Positions 32,629-41,312 are shown, numbered from the stretch's first letter. The stretch is DNA of 64,000 nt from Streptomyces sp. ISL-87 (GCF_018614095.1 NZ_JAGGOY010000043.1:70286-134285), one strand, 5' to 3'. Translations and numbers: made by a program. The notes: generated by a model from the sequence alone, not told the origin.

Positions 32629-34416
32629 ATGGCACGAATTCTCTTCGGCGGCACCGCCGCTGATGTTGCTGAAGACACTTCCGGTGTCCGCGTCCCGGGG
32701 ATCGTAGGAACGCTCTGGGATGGACCCACAGAGGGTGCTGCACGGGTCACTGATCTGCTTCAGCCTGATGGCACGCCCATTACGGTGATCACATCTGATG
32801 AGTACGGAATGCTTCCGCCCTTCTTTGGACCTGAGGGCTCCCCTGAACGGCTCTATGTTGATTTCGGTGGAGGCGTCAAGACCGCAATTCTCTCCTCTGA
32901 CGTGGGAGAGCGGTTTGCCGGCCACCTCTCGGCCCCGGACCCTCACGGGACTCAGGCCGCTGTCTTGAACGAGATCAACGGCCGCGTGGGTGCGCCTGGC
33001 GGCCTCGTACCTCTTGGCATTGACGGTTTGGTGCCACCGCAATTCATTCCGGCCTCAGGACCTCCAACGGCAACCGTTGCGGCCTTCCTTGCGATGCCGG
33101 CTCCGGCCTACATCGCTCACCGTGGATCGGGCATGGAGTACCCCGAGCACACAATGGCCGCGTACGACGCTGCTCTGACATCAGGCGTTCGCGCTATTGA
33201 GGTTTCCGTGAATGTCACAGCTGAGGGCATACCAGTCTGCATTCACGATCAGAACCTCGACAGGACAACTAACGCAACTGGACCCGTATCTGACTGGGTG
33301 TATCCGTCGCTGATCAACAGTGTCACGGTTCAGCCGAAACAGATTCTGGGAAATGGGTGGGCCCCTCAGCCCCTCCCCAATCTTCGCGACGTGCTCGACA
33401 GGTTCCTAGGGAAGGTCGTCATCTTCCTCGAACCCAAGAGCAACGAAGCTGCACCGATCGTGCAGAGCATCCTTCAAACGTACTACCCAACGGCTAATCA
33501 GTCGGTCGTGTGGAAGGCCTACTACAAGTCTCCAACCTTCGCGACTATGAAGGCGCGAGGGTTCACCACGTGGGGCTATGTAGATGACGCTACGACTGAC
33601 GCGGATCTCACGACATACGGACCCAACATTGGTATGTGGGGAGTCCCTCACACGATGGCTCCCACACGGATTCAGGAGATCGTAAACCGCCCCGACAAGA
33701 AGAAGGTGATTTGCTGGGAGGTCCACAGGCGCTCTCAGCGAGACACCCTTGCCGGCCTCGGAGTCTGGGGAATGATGTGCGCTCAGTACAAGTGGGTGTC
33801 GTATGCCAAGCAGATCCTGAAGAAGGACAATTGGGTGACTCAGGTCAAGGCGCCTGGCGACATGGGCCGAACTCAGTACGTTGGCACGCGTGACCTGAAG
33901 TACGACGGAACCGGCTGGGCTTTCATGGACGTTGCCGGCGACGCCGTGCTTATCGGGTCCTGCTCCCTGCCGGAATTTCCGACCAACGGCTACCGCATCA
34001 CTTTTGAAATGAAGTTTGATGGCACCGTTCCCACCAACGAGCACGCGGGCATTGCCTTCGGCAAGGCGGATGACAGCACCTATCAGTTCGGCGCCTCCAA
34101 TCCTGCCGGTGGATATCACATGGCCTTCCGCGGAAACGGCGACATGCAGATATTCAGTCACACTGCGGGGGTTACGAACGGAACCCAGCTTGCAACCGCT
34201 GCCACTGCCGCGCCTGTTGCAGGGCAGGTGATGTCATTCCAAGTTGATGTAACTCCTGCGAGCGTCAAGATTACTCGTACTGACGTAACGCCGAACATTA
34301 CGGTCACGAGCACTAACGCAACTTACCGGGGTGGGTATCTCCACTTGACTGGCGGATCTGTTAGCAGCCTGGCTAACCGCCCTCGCTGGAGGAAGCTCAC
34401 CGTGAACGCCCTGTAG
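32629..34416 (+). CDS. Tail protein with glycerophosphodiester phosphodiesterase domain
   Basis: 595 residues. The N-terminal 130 residues attach to the tail. The GDPD domain follows: AYIAHRGSGMEYPEHTMAAY (His-Arg pair and Glu), RAIEVSVNVTAEGIPVCIHD and VVIFLEPKSNEA. The usual ExD metal pair appears as EVS, so one ligand is changed. The last 180 residues form a beta-sandwich-like carbohydrate-binding region (YRITFEMKFDGTVPTNEH). It could cleave teichoic acid-type polymers during adsorption. Confidence 0.85.
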   Translation: MARILFGGTAADVAEDTSGVRVPGIVGTLWDGPTEGAARVTDLLQPDGTPITVITSDEYGMLPPFFGPEGSPERLYVDFGGGVKTAILSSDVGERFAGHLSAPDPHGTQAAVLNEINGRVGAPGGLVPLGIDGLVPPQFIPASGPPTATVAAFLAMPAPAYIAHRGSGMEYPEHTMAAYDAALTSGVRAIEVSVNVTAEGIPVCIHDQNLDRTTNATGPVSDWVYPSLINSVTVQPKQILGNGWAPQPLPNLRDVLDRFLGKVVIFLEPKSNEAAPIVQSILQTYYPTANQSVVWKAYYKSPTFATMKARGFTTWGYVDDATTDADLTTYGPNIGMWGVPHTMAPTRIQEIVNRPDKKKVICWEVHRRSQRDTLAGLGVWGMMCAQYKWVSYAKQILKKDNWVTQVKAPGDMGRTQYVGTRDLKYDGTGWAFMDVAGDAVLIGSCSLPEFPTNGYRITFEMKFDGTVPTNEHAGIAFGKADDSTYQFGASNPAGGYHMAFRGNGDMQIFSHTAGVTNGTQLATAATAAPVAGQVMSFQVDVTPASVKITRTDVTPNITVTSTNATYRGGYLHLTGGSVSSLANRPRWRKLTVNAL

Positions 34417-34442
34417 GGCTCGCAGACCGACATAGGCAGCCT

Positions 34443-34480
34443 AGGCGGCCCCCAACTCTGGGTGGCCGCCTTTGTGTTGC
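34443..34480 (+). terminator. Terminator after the tail operon
   Basis: AGGCGGCC/GGCCGCCT stem (34443-34450 with 34464-34471) then TTTGTGTTG. Confidence 0.75.
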
Positions 34481-34501
34481 CCTGAGCCCCTTAGAGGCCC
34501 C

Positions 34502-34786
34502 ATGACCCCAACTCAGATCCTCACTGCCGGCGGAACGCTGGCGTCCCTCGTCGCGGCCGTGGTGGTCGTTCTCGCAGCCGCTCGGACTAGCTCCGCAAAG
34601 GTCTGGCGCGAGGAAGCAGAAGCTCAGAAGTCCCGAGCGGACCGCCTTGAAAGTTCCCTCAAGGAGATCAACGAGCGCCTCGCCCGAATTGAAGCCGAGA
34701 ACAAGCGGCTCATCTCCCTACTCACCTCTCTCGACCCTAACCGCCTTGCCGTACTCCGGCTAGCGACCAACCCCCAGGAGGACTAA
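34502..34786 (+). CDS. Small membrane protein with coiled coil, 94 aa
   Basis: One N-terminal membrane segment (LASLVAAVVVVLAAARTS) is followed by a coiled coil (ADRLESSLKEINERLARIEA). Position just before the endolysin suggests a lysis accessory or holin-like factor. An upstream in-frame start overlaps the terminator and is less likely. Confidence 0.65.
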   Translation: MTPTQILTAGGTLASLVAAVVVVLAAARTSSAKVWREEAEAQKSRADRLESSLKEINERLARIEAENKRLISLLTSLDPNRLAVLRLATNPQED

Positions 34787-34788
34787 CT

Positions 34789-35661
34789 ATGTCTACTCCC
34801 ATGACTGCCGACCAGTTCGTAAAGGCTCTCGTAGCCGAAGGGCTGAACGTCAAGGAATACAAGGACTGGCGGAACCATAACCGCAACCACAAGGGCGCGT
34901 GGGGCCCGGTTCACGGTGTGGTAATCCACCACACCGCAGGTACCAACTCTCTCGATCTCTGCTACGACGGGACCAGCGAGCTTCCGGGACCGCTGTGTCA
35001 GACCTACCTGCACAAGAACGGCACGGCCTACATGGTTGGAAACGGCCGTGCGAACCACGCAGGTACTTTTGCGCAGAACGCGGTGACCGCTGCGGTCAAC
35101 GAGTCCCCAACTCACCCACGCCCAGACGCGAGCGAGCCTGTAGACGGCAACGTTCAGTTCTACGGGATCGAGATTGAAAACCTGGGCAACGGTAAGGACC
35201 CGTTCCCCGACGTTCAGTACCAGGCTGCGGTTCTGTGGGCGGCTGCAATCTGCCGCTTCCACGGTTGGACCGCCAACTCTGTGATCGGCCACGGCGAGGG
35301 AACCCGCCGGAAGGTTGACCCCGCTTTCGACATGAACGAATTCCGTCGAAACGTGGCTGCTCAGCTTGGGCAGTCGCCAAAGCCCGAGCCAAAGCCCGAG
35401 CCGCCGGCAACGCGGCCTGACGTCCCCGCGTTCCCGGGGACGTATTACTTCCGCCCGGGAGCCAAGAACCAGTTCGTCACGCAGCTCGGCCGTCAGCTCG
35501 TGAAGAAGGGCTACGGGCGGTACTACAAGGTCGGGCCTGGCCCGCAGTGGACTGCCGTAGACCGAGCGGCAGTTCGTGCCTTCCAGGAAGCCCAGGGCTG
35601 GTCTGGCGCGGGAGCCGATGGCTACCCGGGCCCGCAGACCTGGAAGCGCCTTTTCTCCTAA
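34789..35661 (+). CDS. Endolysin: N-ac-muramoyl-L-alanine amidase with peptidoglycan-binding domain
   Basis: 290 residues. The Amidase_2 domain (about 35-190) shows VHGVVIHHTAGTNS (zinc His), YMVGNGRANHAG and IGHGEGTRRKVDPAF (second zinc His and nearby catalytic residues). A Pro/Glu linker (KPEPKPEPPATRP) leads to a C-terminal peptidoglycan-binding repeat (VDRAAVRAFQEAQGW). It hydrolyses the sugar-peptide bond at lysis. Confidence 0.92.
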   Translation: MSTPMTADQFVKALVAEGLNVKEYKDWRNHNRNHKGAWGPVHGVVIHHTAGTNSLDLCYDGTSELPGPLCQTYLHKNGTAYMVGNGRANHAGTFAQNAVTAAVNESPTHPRPDASEPVDGNVQFYGIEIENLGNGKDPFPDVQYQAAVLWAAAICRFHGWTANSVIGHGEGTRRKVDPAFDMNEFRRNVAAQLGQSPKPEPKPEPPATRPDVPAFPGTYYFRPGAKNQFVTQLGRQLVKKGYGRYYKVGPGPQWTAVDRAAVRAFQEAQGWSGAGADGYPGPQTWKRLFS

Positions 35662-35671
35662 CCCCCTCTTT

Positions 35672-35699
35672 GTTACCTCACATGGGATGTGATGCATCA
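35672..35699 (+). repeat. Bipartite repeat, copy 2
   Basis: GTTACCTCAC (one change from copy 1), an 8-base gap and TGATGCATCA, between the endolysin stop and the holin-like gene. Confidence 0.6.
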
Positions 35700-35938
35700 T
35701 CAGTAATTTCGTATCGACTCATGCCGTCCGCATCTACGCCGTCCTGGTCGCTGTTGCGGCCCTGCTCAAGGTCTACGTTCCGGCTCTCCCTGACGGCCCT
35801 TGGCTGGCCGTCGCTGCGGCCGTCCTGGGCCTGGGCCTCGGTGAGGCCGTTCAGCGGCACGAGGACACCAAGACCGTGAAGGCTCTCTACGAGGACAGCC
35901 CCTTTGCCTCGGAACTTCAGGGCAAGTCGGCTGAGTAG
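35696..35938 (+). CDS. Holin-like membrane protein with a non-canonical start
   Basis: About 80 residues with two membrane segments (RIYAVLVAVAALLKVYVP and WLAVAAAVLGLGLGEAV) and a charged C-terminus (ASELQGKSAE), directly after the endolysin. The frame opens after a TGA at 35693 and has no ATG, GTG or TTG before the first membrane segment; ATC at 35696 or 35699 are the only near-cognate starts. A nearby ATG (35692) lies in another frame and stops after four codons. A +1 shift from that ATG is an alternative. Confidence 0.65.
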   Translation: MISNFVSTHAVRIYAVLVAVAALLKVYVPALPDGPWLAVAAAVLGLGLGEAVQRHEDTKTVKALYEDSPFASELQGKSAE

Positions 35939-35985
35939 CCGGCACGCCCTCCGGGCGGCCACTTCTACCTAGAGCTGACGACAAC

Positions 35986-36034
35986 GCAAAAAAATTGCCC
36001 CCTCCCATGTATGGGAGGGAGCAATTTCTGCTTT
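35986..36034. terminator. Bidirectional terminator between late and right-arm genes
   Basis: AAATTGCCCCCTCCC paired with ATGGGAGGGAGCAATTT around a short loop, with A-rich and T-rich flanks on both sides. It separates convergent genes. Confidence 0.8.
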
Positions 36035-36585
36035 TACTGACCAGACCGTATGTTATAGACGTACCGCCCAAAGGCGGTCACATTGCCGTCAAAGTCGAGG
36101 ATCTCCAGGTTCCGGAAGCGAGCCTCCGTCATTCCAAGCTTGGGCAGCCTGCCGCTAGCCGTTGGCAGCTCTCCCAGGTACTGGCCCAAGAGCTTGACGT
36201 TGCCTTCCCTCAGGGCCCCAATTCTCTCGGTCAAGGTCCACTGCTCAACCTTGAGCGTTCGCTCACACCCATTTGCGGTGCGCTGCGGCCAACTTGCCTG
36301 CGCGTACTCGGGAACGGCTATGGGTTCGTAGTGGCGTCGCGCTTCGGCTTCGGGGTCTCCCCCTCCCTTATGTCCAGGACGCTTAGCGGTCGAGGCGAGG
36401 GCTCGCCGGCCAGCAGCAAGGTACGGGCCGAGCAGCTCCCTCAGCTCCTGGTCGTGCTCCCCGGTCAGATCGATCTCGTACTCCACCCCGTCCAGCGAGA
36501 AGCGGACCGGGCCAATCTCGCCCGGCTCGAAGGACTCCGTTCCGTCCAGGTCGTCAATCATGATGTGGCGCGTGATGGTGGCCAT
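36034..36585 (-). CDS. Lsr2 N-terminal domain protein lacking the DNA-binding half
   Basis: 183 residues from ATG 36585. The first 65 residues follow Lsr2: a MIDDLDGTESFEPG strand pair, VRFSLDGVEYEIDL and a helix ending GPYLAAGRRA, the dimerisation domain. The C-terminal RGR-containing DNA-binding domain is absent; an unrelated region follows (WTLTERIGALREGNVKLLG and FRNLEILDFDGNVTAFGRY). It could form heterodimers with Lsr2 and block silencing, but this is inference. Confidence 0.75.
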   Translation of the reverse strand: MATITRHIMIDDLDGTESFEPGEIGPVRFSLDGVEYEIDLTGEHDQELRELLGPYLAAGRRALASTAKRPGHKGGGDPEAEARRHYEPIAVPEYAQASWPQRTANGCERTLKVEQWTLTERIGALREGNVKLLGQYLGELPTASGRLPKLGMTEARFRNLEILDFDGNVTAFGRYVYNIRSGQ

Positions 36586-36602
36586 GTCTCTCCCAGGGCA
36601 TG

Positions 36603-36631
36603 ACAAAGGCCCCGCCGGTGTGACGGGGCCT
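36603..36631 (-). terminator. Terminator (minus strand)
   Basis: AGGCCCCG...CGGGGCCT hairpin followed by TTGTC on the minus strand, between the small gene at 36651 and the Lsr2-like gene. Confidence 0.65.
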
Positions 36632-36650
36632 CCGCTGAAGTGCTGTCGTG

Positions 36651-36857
36651 TCAGGTCTTGTTGTAGGAACGCTGGTCGATCGGGTTGGGTTTGTTCAAGC
36701 AGGCCCGGCAGTAGCCCAGCCCCGCCCCCTCGCCCGCCGGTACTCCGCGCTTGCGGCACAGAGTGTTCACAGCGGGCCCGTCGCCGATCAGGCGGGCTGC
36801 GTGCTGGACACGTCCTCCGGGCAAGGCGACAAGTAGGGGGTACTGCGGTTCACTCAC
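36651..36857 (-). CDS. Small Cys-containing protein, 68 aa
   Basis: Two cysteine pairs (NTLCRKRG, GYCRACLNKP) suggest a zinc knuckle. Overlaps the DUF6283-like gene by 4 bases, so they are co-translated. Function unknown. Confidence 0.6.
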   Translation of the reverse strand: MSEPQYPLLVALPGGRVQHAARLIGDGPAVNTLCRKRGVPAGEGAGLGYCRACLNKPNPIDQRSYNKT

Positions 36858-37285
36858 GTTTCCCCCGCACTGCCGTTGCTCTGCGCTTCCACCATGGCGT
36901 CATAGGAGTCGTACAGCTCCGGCCAGTTCAGTCCAGGACTCAGAGCGCTGGCCGGCAACCGGCCGAGGGCCACGTCCAGGCGAACGCTGATGTTCTCGTG
37001 GGCTGCTACTGCGAGCCACCCAGCGCAAGCCAGGTCATCCCCAGTACCGGGGTCTCCCTTGTGGCAGCCAAACATCTCCTGCTGCCCTGCGGCGGCCTTG
37101 ATCATGGCACCGTGATCACCCACACTGGGCTGCTCACTGGTCTGGCGCATCTCTTCAAACCGCCTCATGGAGAAGCGCCCAACCGGGGCATCCACCCGCC
37201 AGGGGCACTCATTGCAGGGCGCCTTGCGGTGTGCAACTTCTTCGCCCACCTTGATTACCGTTTCCCTCGTCAAACCGTCGGTCAT
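36854..37285 (-). CDS. DUF6283-like cysteine-rich protein
   Basis: 143 residues with the pattern APCNECPWR, then QEMFGCHKGDPGTG and ACAGWLAVA, as in actinobacterial/phage DUF6283 proteins. Probably metal-binding; activity unknown. Confidence 0.65.
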   Translation of the reverse strand: MTDGLTRETVIKVGEEVAHRKAPCNECPWRVDAPVGRFSMRRFEEMRQTSEQPSVGDHGAMIKAAAGQQEMFGCHKGDPGTGDDLACAGWLAVAAHENISVRLDVALGRLPASALSPGLNWPELYDSYDAMVEAQSNGSAGET

Positions 37286-37315
37286 GTCTTCGGACTCCTG
37301 ATGCTCAGGATCGAG

Positions 37316-37346
37316 GAAGGGGGCCCCAATGTCCCGGGGCCCCCTC
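37316..37346 (-). terminator. Terminator after lsr2
   Basis: GGGGGCCCC/GGGGCCCCC 9-bp stem (37319-37327 with 37336-37344) and TTCCTC downstream on the minus strand. Confidence 0.65.
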
Positions 37347-37366
37347 GCGTCGCTTCTTGGGCTTGA

Positions 37367-37711
37367 TCAGGCGTGCGCTGCCGAGTACGCCTCACGGACA
37401 GGGCCAGGTACTCGACCACGGTCGTTAACGTCGAAGCCGTTTTCCTTGGCCCAAGCGCGGATCACCGCCGTGTCCGTACCGTCCTGCGACTTGGCGGAAG
37501 CCTTCCCGCGGCTGCCGGCGGAGCTCACGCGGGCGGCGCCAATGCGACGGCCACCCTTGGTGTACGGCGCCAGGAGTCCACGCAGCTTCTCCGCCTTGTC
37601 GGAGGAGAGGTCGATCTCAAACGTCTTGCCGTCCAGCCCGAACGTCATCGTTTCGTCGGCTTCCCCGCCGTCGATGTCGTCTACGAGGATAACCTGAACC
37701 TTCTGAGCCAT
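37367..37711 (-). CDS. lsr2: Lsr2 nucleoid-associated silencer
   Basis: 114 residues from ATG 37711 (MAQKVQVILVDDIDGGEA). The N-terminal dimerisation domain has FGLDGKTFEIDLSSDKAEKL; a Ser/Ala/Lys linker follows; the C-terminal DNA-binding domain has IRAWAKENGFDVNDRGRVPG, with the RGR that enters the minor groove of AT-rich DNA. Full-length, so it can both bind host DNA and silence phage genes. Phage Lsr2 copies are known in Streptomyces phages. Confidence 0.92.
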   Translation of the reverse strand: MAQKVQVILVDDIDGGEADETMTFGLDGKTFEIDLSSDKAEKLRGLLAPYTKGGRRIGAARVSSAGSRGKASAKSQDGTDTAVIRAWAKENGFDVNDRGRVPGPVREAYSAAHA

Positions 37712-37962
37712 GTTTGCTGTACCTCTGATGAGTAGGGTTTTCATTGACGGGCTGGTGTCCGACATCCCTTCGGCACCAGCCTTGTTCGCTGAGGCTGTCA
37801 CATTTAGTTGAACGCCTCAAGCGCTTTCAGCCATGCCACTTGCCATCGGACCACTTCCGACAGAGAGGCGTATAGCGTCCTTGGACTACCCGACCTGCAC
37901 CCAGCCGCCTCAGGGGCAGGGAAGAAGGCGAGGGAGGCGCAAGCACCCCCTGCTTCTCGGCT

Positions 37963-38469
37963 TTAGTCATGGGGCCCCGCGACTTCAGTAATGGGCGTGA
38001 ACTTGCCCGGACTCAGGTACCCGACGAGTTCACGGGTGTGTGCGTGATAGACGGGGTTACCGTACTGGGGGCCGCTGACACCCGCGCCTCCGCCCTTCTC
38101 CCCGTGCTCCTCGGGCTCCTGGCCCTCCTCGTCAGGCTCCAGCTCACTCAAGGAGGCTCGCCCTTCCTCGGCCTCACGCAGCGCTCCCGCAGTCGTCCAT
38201 GTTCCCCCGTTCTCCTCATAGATGGGGTTCAACTTCGCAAGTGCCGCAGCAATCGCCATGTTGTCCCCTGCATCCTTGCCTTCAGCGAGGCCGTCAAGCG
38301 TGTCCAGGAGCCATCCCACCGTGCTCAGGGACACCTCGCCAGAGGCGCCCTTCTTCGTGTGCTTCAGGGCATCCATCTCAGCCTTGATCTCGGGGCACTC
38401 ATCCCCCTGCATCACGCCCGTTCCATCGAGCAGTTCCATGACCTTGGCGGTCAAGACGATCTTGTGCAC
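37963..38469 (-). CDS. Hypothetical protein, 168 aa
   Basis: N-terminal KIVLTAKVMELLDGTGVM, a helical middle and an acidic low-complexity stretch (SELEPDEEGQEPEEHG). Unknown. The 250-base gap upstream of lsr2 before it holds no clear gene. Confidence 0.6.
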   Translation of the reverse strand: MHKIVLTAKVMELLDGTGVMQGDECPEIKAEMDALKHTKKGASGEVSLSTVGWLLDTLDGLAEGKDAGDNMAIAAALAKLNPIYEENGGTWTTAGALREAEEGRASLSELEPDEEGQEPEEHGEKGGGAGVSGPQYGNPVYHAHTRELVGYLSPGKFTPITEVAGPHD

Positions 38470-38612
38470 GTGCTTTCTCCCTCGTCTGTCGAGCGCCTAC
38501 ACGCTCAGGATCGGGTGCCGCTGTCTTCGTGGTGAGGGTTCTCAGCTAATCCAGCCTGGGCTACAGGTACGCGGTTTCCTCACCAGTGAACTGAGTTGAG
38601 GCGGGATCCCAG

Positions 38613-40016
38613 TCACTCGATAGGGGGGGCCTGTTGACCCGGTTCCTTCTTCACCGCCCTGGCTCGTGCCGGCGGAGGGCGAACCGCGGTGGTCTTCTTC
38701 GCGGGTGCCGCTGCCTTCTTAGCAGGGACCCGCTTCCGCGCGGGCGGCTTCACCGGGATCGGCTCGGGCTGCGGTTCGACCTCTGGCGGGGAATCTACGA
38801 GCCGGAAGATCGTCGGGTTCTGTCCGGGGCGCCTCTGTGCAACCTGGGTCACCTCCACATCCGGCATGTCCTCGGCAATGCTGAAGATCTGATCCGCCGT
38901 ATACCGAGAGGACAGCGCGCGATAGAGCTGCGTACTGGTCATCTCCCCGCCGTACATCCGGAGCTTCTCACGAATCTTCACGTCCAACGGCAGAACCGTC
39001 CTCGCCTTCTGCACGTTGGTCTGCGAGATCAGTTGCTTGATCGACGCGATAGAGAACTCAACGAAAGCCTGTGCCGCATCAAGGGCCTTGACGTTGATTA
39101 CGGTCTTTCGTTCCGCAGCCGTGAGGATGCAGGCAACGCGCATGACCTGCTCTTCGGCTCGCTCAAAGAAGCACGAGACATCGTCTGGCAGTTCCTCCAT
39201 CTCGTCTTCATACGATGCTCTCATGTCGTCGTACCGCTCTGCGGCAGCGTCATTCAGGGTCATCTCGCGGACTTGCTTCCGCGCCCACTCGTAAGCCAAC
39301 CTCAGAGACGCGCTTACCTGTATCTCGCTCAAAGGGTTTCGCTTGTGTTTGGCCGTCCGCAGAAGCTTGGACCGCTTAACCGAGACGGTGAGAATACGGT
39401 TAAACGAACCTCCCTGGGCTTCCGTCAGGCTCACGTACTTGGCCCAGGCAGCAGGCTGAATATGCCCGTGAAACCCGAGGGCGGGCGTTTCTACCGTCAC
39501 CTCGACACGCTTGCCGTCCTTCTTCGTGACGTTCGAAACACGTCCACCATCCCACGATGTCCTGAGAACTCCGGCGTACTTCGGGCACCGGTTCGTGAGC
39601 TGGAGAGTGGTGGACCACTCTTCATCGAGAATGAGCGTACGCCCGTCCAACCCCCCTTCCGAAGTCATGGAGTCGTGTTCGTTCTCCGCCATGACTTGCA
39701 CAAGCGAGGGGCCCGAGGAGATACCTCCCTCTCTGCGGAGGGAGAGGAAGTCTCCGATAGCGTCTCCCACGATCACTTGCGCAGTTGAGAGTGCGTATCC
39801 CTTGCGTCCGACACGCGACGGGCCGGCAAGCGCGGTCCACACGACCGAGGGGCGCCCGTTGGGCTGCAAGATGTTGCCGTTCAGTGCCGCCGAGTACAGG
39901 GCCAGTACGGCAGCGTGAACGCCTATCGGGTCCGCCTCCGTATAGGGCATGGCAGCTTTGACGGCCGCGCCTATGGGACCATAAGCCATCGACTTGTAGC
40001 GGGCCTCTTCGTCCAT
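38613..40016 (-). CDS. DUF3987-like / primase-helicase associated protein
   Basis: 467 residues from ATG 40016 (GAGAGGAAGG upstream). It has PSVVWTALAGPSRVGRKGYA, an altered P-loop position, DGRTLILDEEWSTTL (Walker B-like) and SFNRILTVSVKRSKLL, the layout of DUF3987 proteins of phages and plasmids. The last 70 residues are Pro/Lys/Ala-rich (PAKKAAAPAKKTTA), a histone-H1-like tail. Likely a DNA replication or maintenance protein; the enzymatic role is not known. Confidence 0.7.
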   Translation of the reverse strand: MDEEARYKSMAYGPIGAAVKAAMPYTEADPIGVHAAVLALYSAALNGNILQPNGRPSVVWTALAGPSRVGRKGYALSTAQVIVGDAIGDFLSLRREGGISSGPSLVQVMAENEHDSMTSEGGLDGRTLILDEEWSTTLQLTNRCPKYAGVLRTSWDGGRVSNVTKKDGKRVEVTVETPALGFHGHIQPAAWAKYVSLTEAQGGSFNRILTVSVKRSKLLRTAKHKRNPLSEIQVSASLRLAYEWARKQVREMTLNDAAAERYDDMRASYEDEMEELPDDVSCFFERAEEQVMRVACILTAAERKTVINVKALDAAQAFVEFSIASIKQLISQTNVQKARTVLPLDVKIREKLRMYGGEMTSTQLYRALSSRYTADQIFSIAEDMPDVEVTQVAQRRPGQNPTIFRLVDSPPEVEPQPEPIPVKPPARKRVPAKKAAAPAKKTTAVRPPPARARAVKKEPGQQAPPIE

Positions 40017-40055
40017 TTCCTTCCTCTCTTCAGTTGGATTGGTACGCCACACCAG

Positions 40056-40106
40056 AGGGTGAGCGTCCATGGATGGGGACGGACCATCCCTTTCCGGCCC
40101 TCACCA
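40056..40106 (-). repeat. Intergenic hairpin with AGGGATG loop, copy H1
   Basis: Outer GGTGAG/CTCACC with an imperfect inner stem; the minus-strand loop contains AAAGGGATGG. Lies upstream of the DUF3987-like gene. Confidence 0.5.
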
Positions 40107-40121
40107 AAGAGGCTCAGCTCT

Positions 40122-40424
40122 CTACTCGCCCAAAATCAGGTCCATCAGTTCCGTCATGGCGACTTCCGCACTAGTTGCGGAATCCCTGAACATCGCAGCA
40201 CAGTGCTTGAGGCCGAAGTTCGTCATCATGGAAGTGTCCTGATGCTCCTTCACCGCAGGGTCAGCTTGTCCAGCCTCATAGTCCTTCTGCGCTACGTCAG
40301 CCGCTTCGTTCATCCGCCGGACGTAAACCTCAAGGGCGGTACGTAGGATGGTTTCCCTCCTTCGCAGGAATTCGTCTGACTTGGCCAGCCTCTTTGCGAT
40401 ATCGGCAGCCATGTATACGGTCAC
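40122..40424 (-). CDS. Hypothetical protein, 100 aa
   Basis: Helical throughout (ADIAKRLAKSDEFLRRRETI). Overlaps the next upstream gene by 4 bases. Unknown function. Confidence 0.6.
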   Translation of the reverse strand: MTVYMAADIAKRLAKSDEFLRRRETILRTALEVYVRRMNEAADVAQKDYEAGQADPAVKEHQDTSMMTNFGLKHCAAMFRDSATSAEVAMTELMDLILGE

Positions 40425-40660
40425 TTGTTGCCCCTTCCGTTCTGCTTCCTGAGTTCGAGCTGAAAGGCACGTGCAGCTTCGCGTACGAGAGCGCGAGCCG
40501 CAGAAAGCGGTACGGCGTAAGAGTTCGCCGCAACACCCAGGGACTCACACAGAGACCCGTAGGCCGCCATGCGCTCACAAGCAGTTGCCTGAGCGGCAGC
40601 CTTCCGGCCGCCCTCCCTGGCAGTTCTCGCGTCCAGGATTAGGGCTCTCATCGCGCTCAC
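40421..40660 (-). CDS. Hypothetical protein, 79 aa
   Basis: Starts at GTG 40660 overlapping the upstream stop (GTGA); ATG 40651 is an alternative. Basic, helical, alanine-rich (REGGRKAAAQATACERMAAY). Unknown. Confidence 0.55.
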   Translation of the reverse strand: MSAMRALILDARTAREGGRKAAAQATACERMAAYGSLCESLGVAANSYAVPLSAARALVREAARAFQLELRKQNGRGNK

Positions 40661-40965
40661 GCGGTGGCCCGCTCTACCGACCACCAGGCCAACTCGTTGC
40701 CCTGAATCGCCCAGACGTCGTTTCGGTCAACGACCCAACCGCCCTGCCACTTATGGGTAGTCAGGAAGCTTCGAGGCACAAAATTTTCCTCCCAAACCTC
40801 TTCGAGGTTTATGACTGTTCCCTGCCAGTGGTAAACAGTGCGGTCTCTGCGGACAGAGACGTGGGGGGCACCTTCAATCAGCACTCGCATACCCCACTCG
40901 CACACGATGTCTCCGGATCGAAGCCCTGAGCTGTCCACCAAAAGCCTGACTATTGAGGTACTCAC
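40657..40965 (-). CDS. Hypothetical protein, 102 aa
   Basis: Beta-rich with many tryptophans (TTHKWQGGWVVDRNDVW). Overlaps both neighbours by 4 bases. Unknown. Confidence 0.6.
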   Translation of the reverse strand: MSTSIVRLLVDSSGLRSGDIVCEWGMRVLIEGAPHVSVRRDRTVYHWQGTVINLEEVWEENFVPRSFLTTHKWQGGWVVDRNDVWAIQGNELAWWSVERATA

Positions 40966-41312
40966 TTGCCCCCCTTGGGTTCATCGGACTTCTTCGCGAG
41001 CTTCTCCGGCACCCACTGAAATCCGATGTTTTTCACGTACTCACCCGCGAGCGAAACAGGGTCAACGACCCAATCCGCCGTAATGACCTTGAACGGACCA
41101 AGAATCTGGGCCGCAAGGACATCCAGGAACGTGTCCCCCACGGTGCCGGCGGGCATCGGCTCCGCCCGGATTCCCCCGTACGTGCCGTGCTCCCTCAGGT
41201 CCGCCGCAGTTCGCACGGTGACCTCTACCCGAGAAACCCTGGGCGTCCAGTGGATATCAACGCGGTAGGCAAAACCATCAGTCTCACCGACTGCCATGTG
41301 CGTGTGTTCCAT
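40962..41312 (-). CDS. Hypothetical protein, 116 aa
   Basis: ATG 41312 follows GAGAGGAAG. Beta-strand pattern (FAYRVDIHWTPRVSRVEVTV). Preceded by hairpin H2, first of a coupled four-gene set. Unknown. Confidence 0.6.
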   Translation of the reverse strand: MEHTHMAVGETDGFAYRVDIHWTPRVSRVEVTVRTAADLREHGTYGGIRAEPMPAGTVGDTFLDVLAAQILGPFKVITADWVVDPVSLAGEYVKNIGFQWVPEKLAKKSDEPKGGK

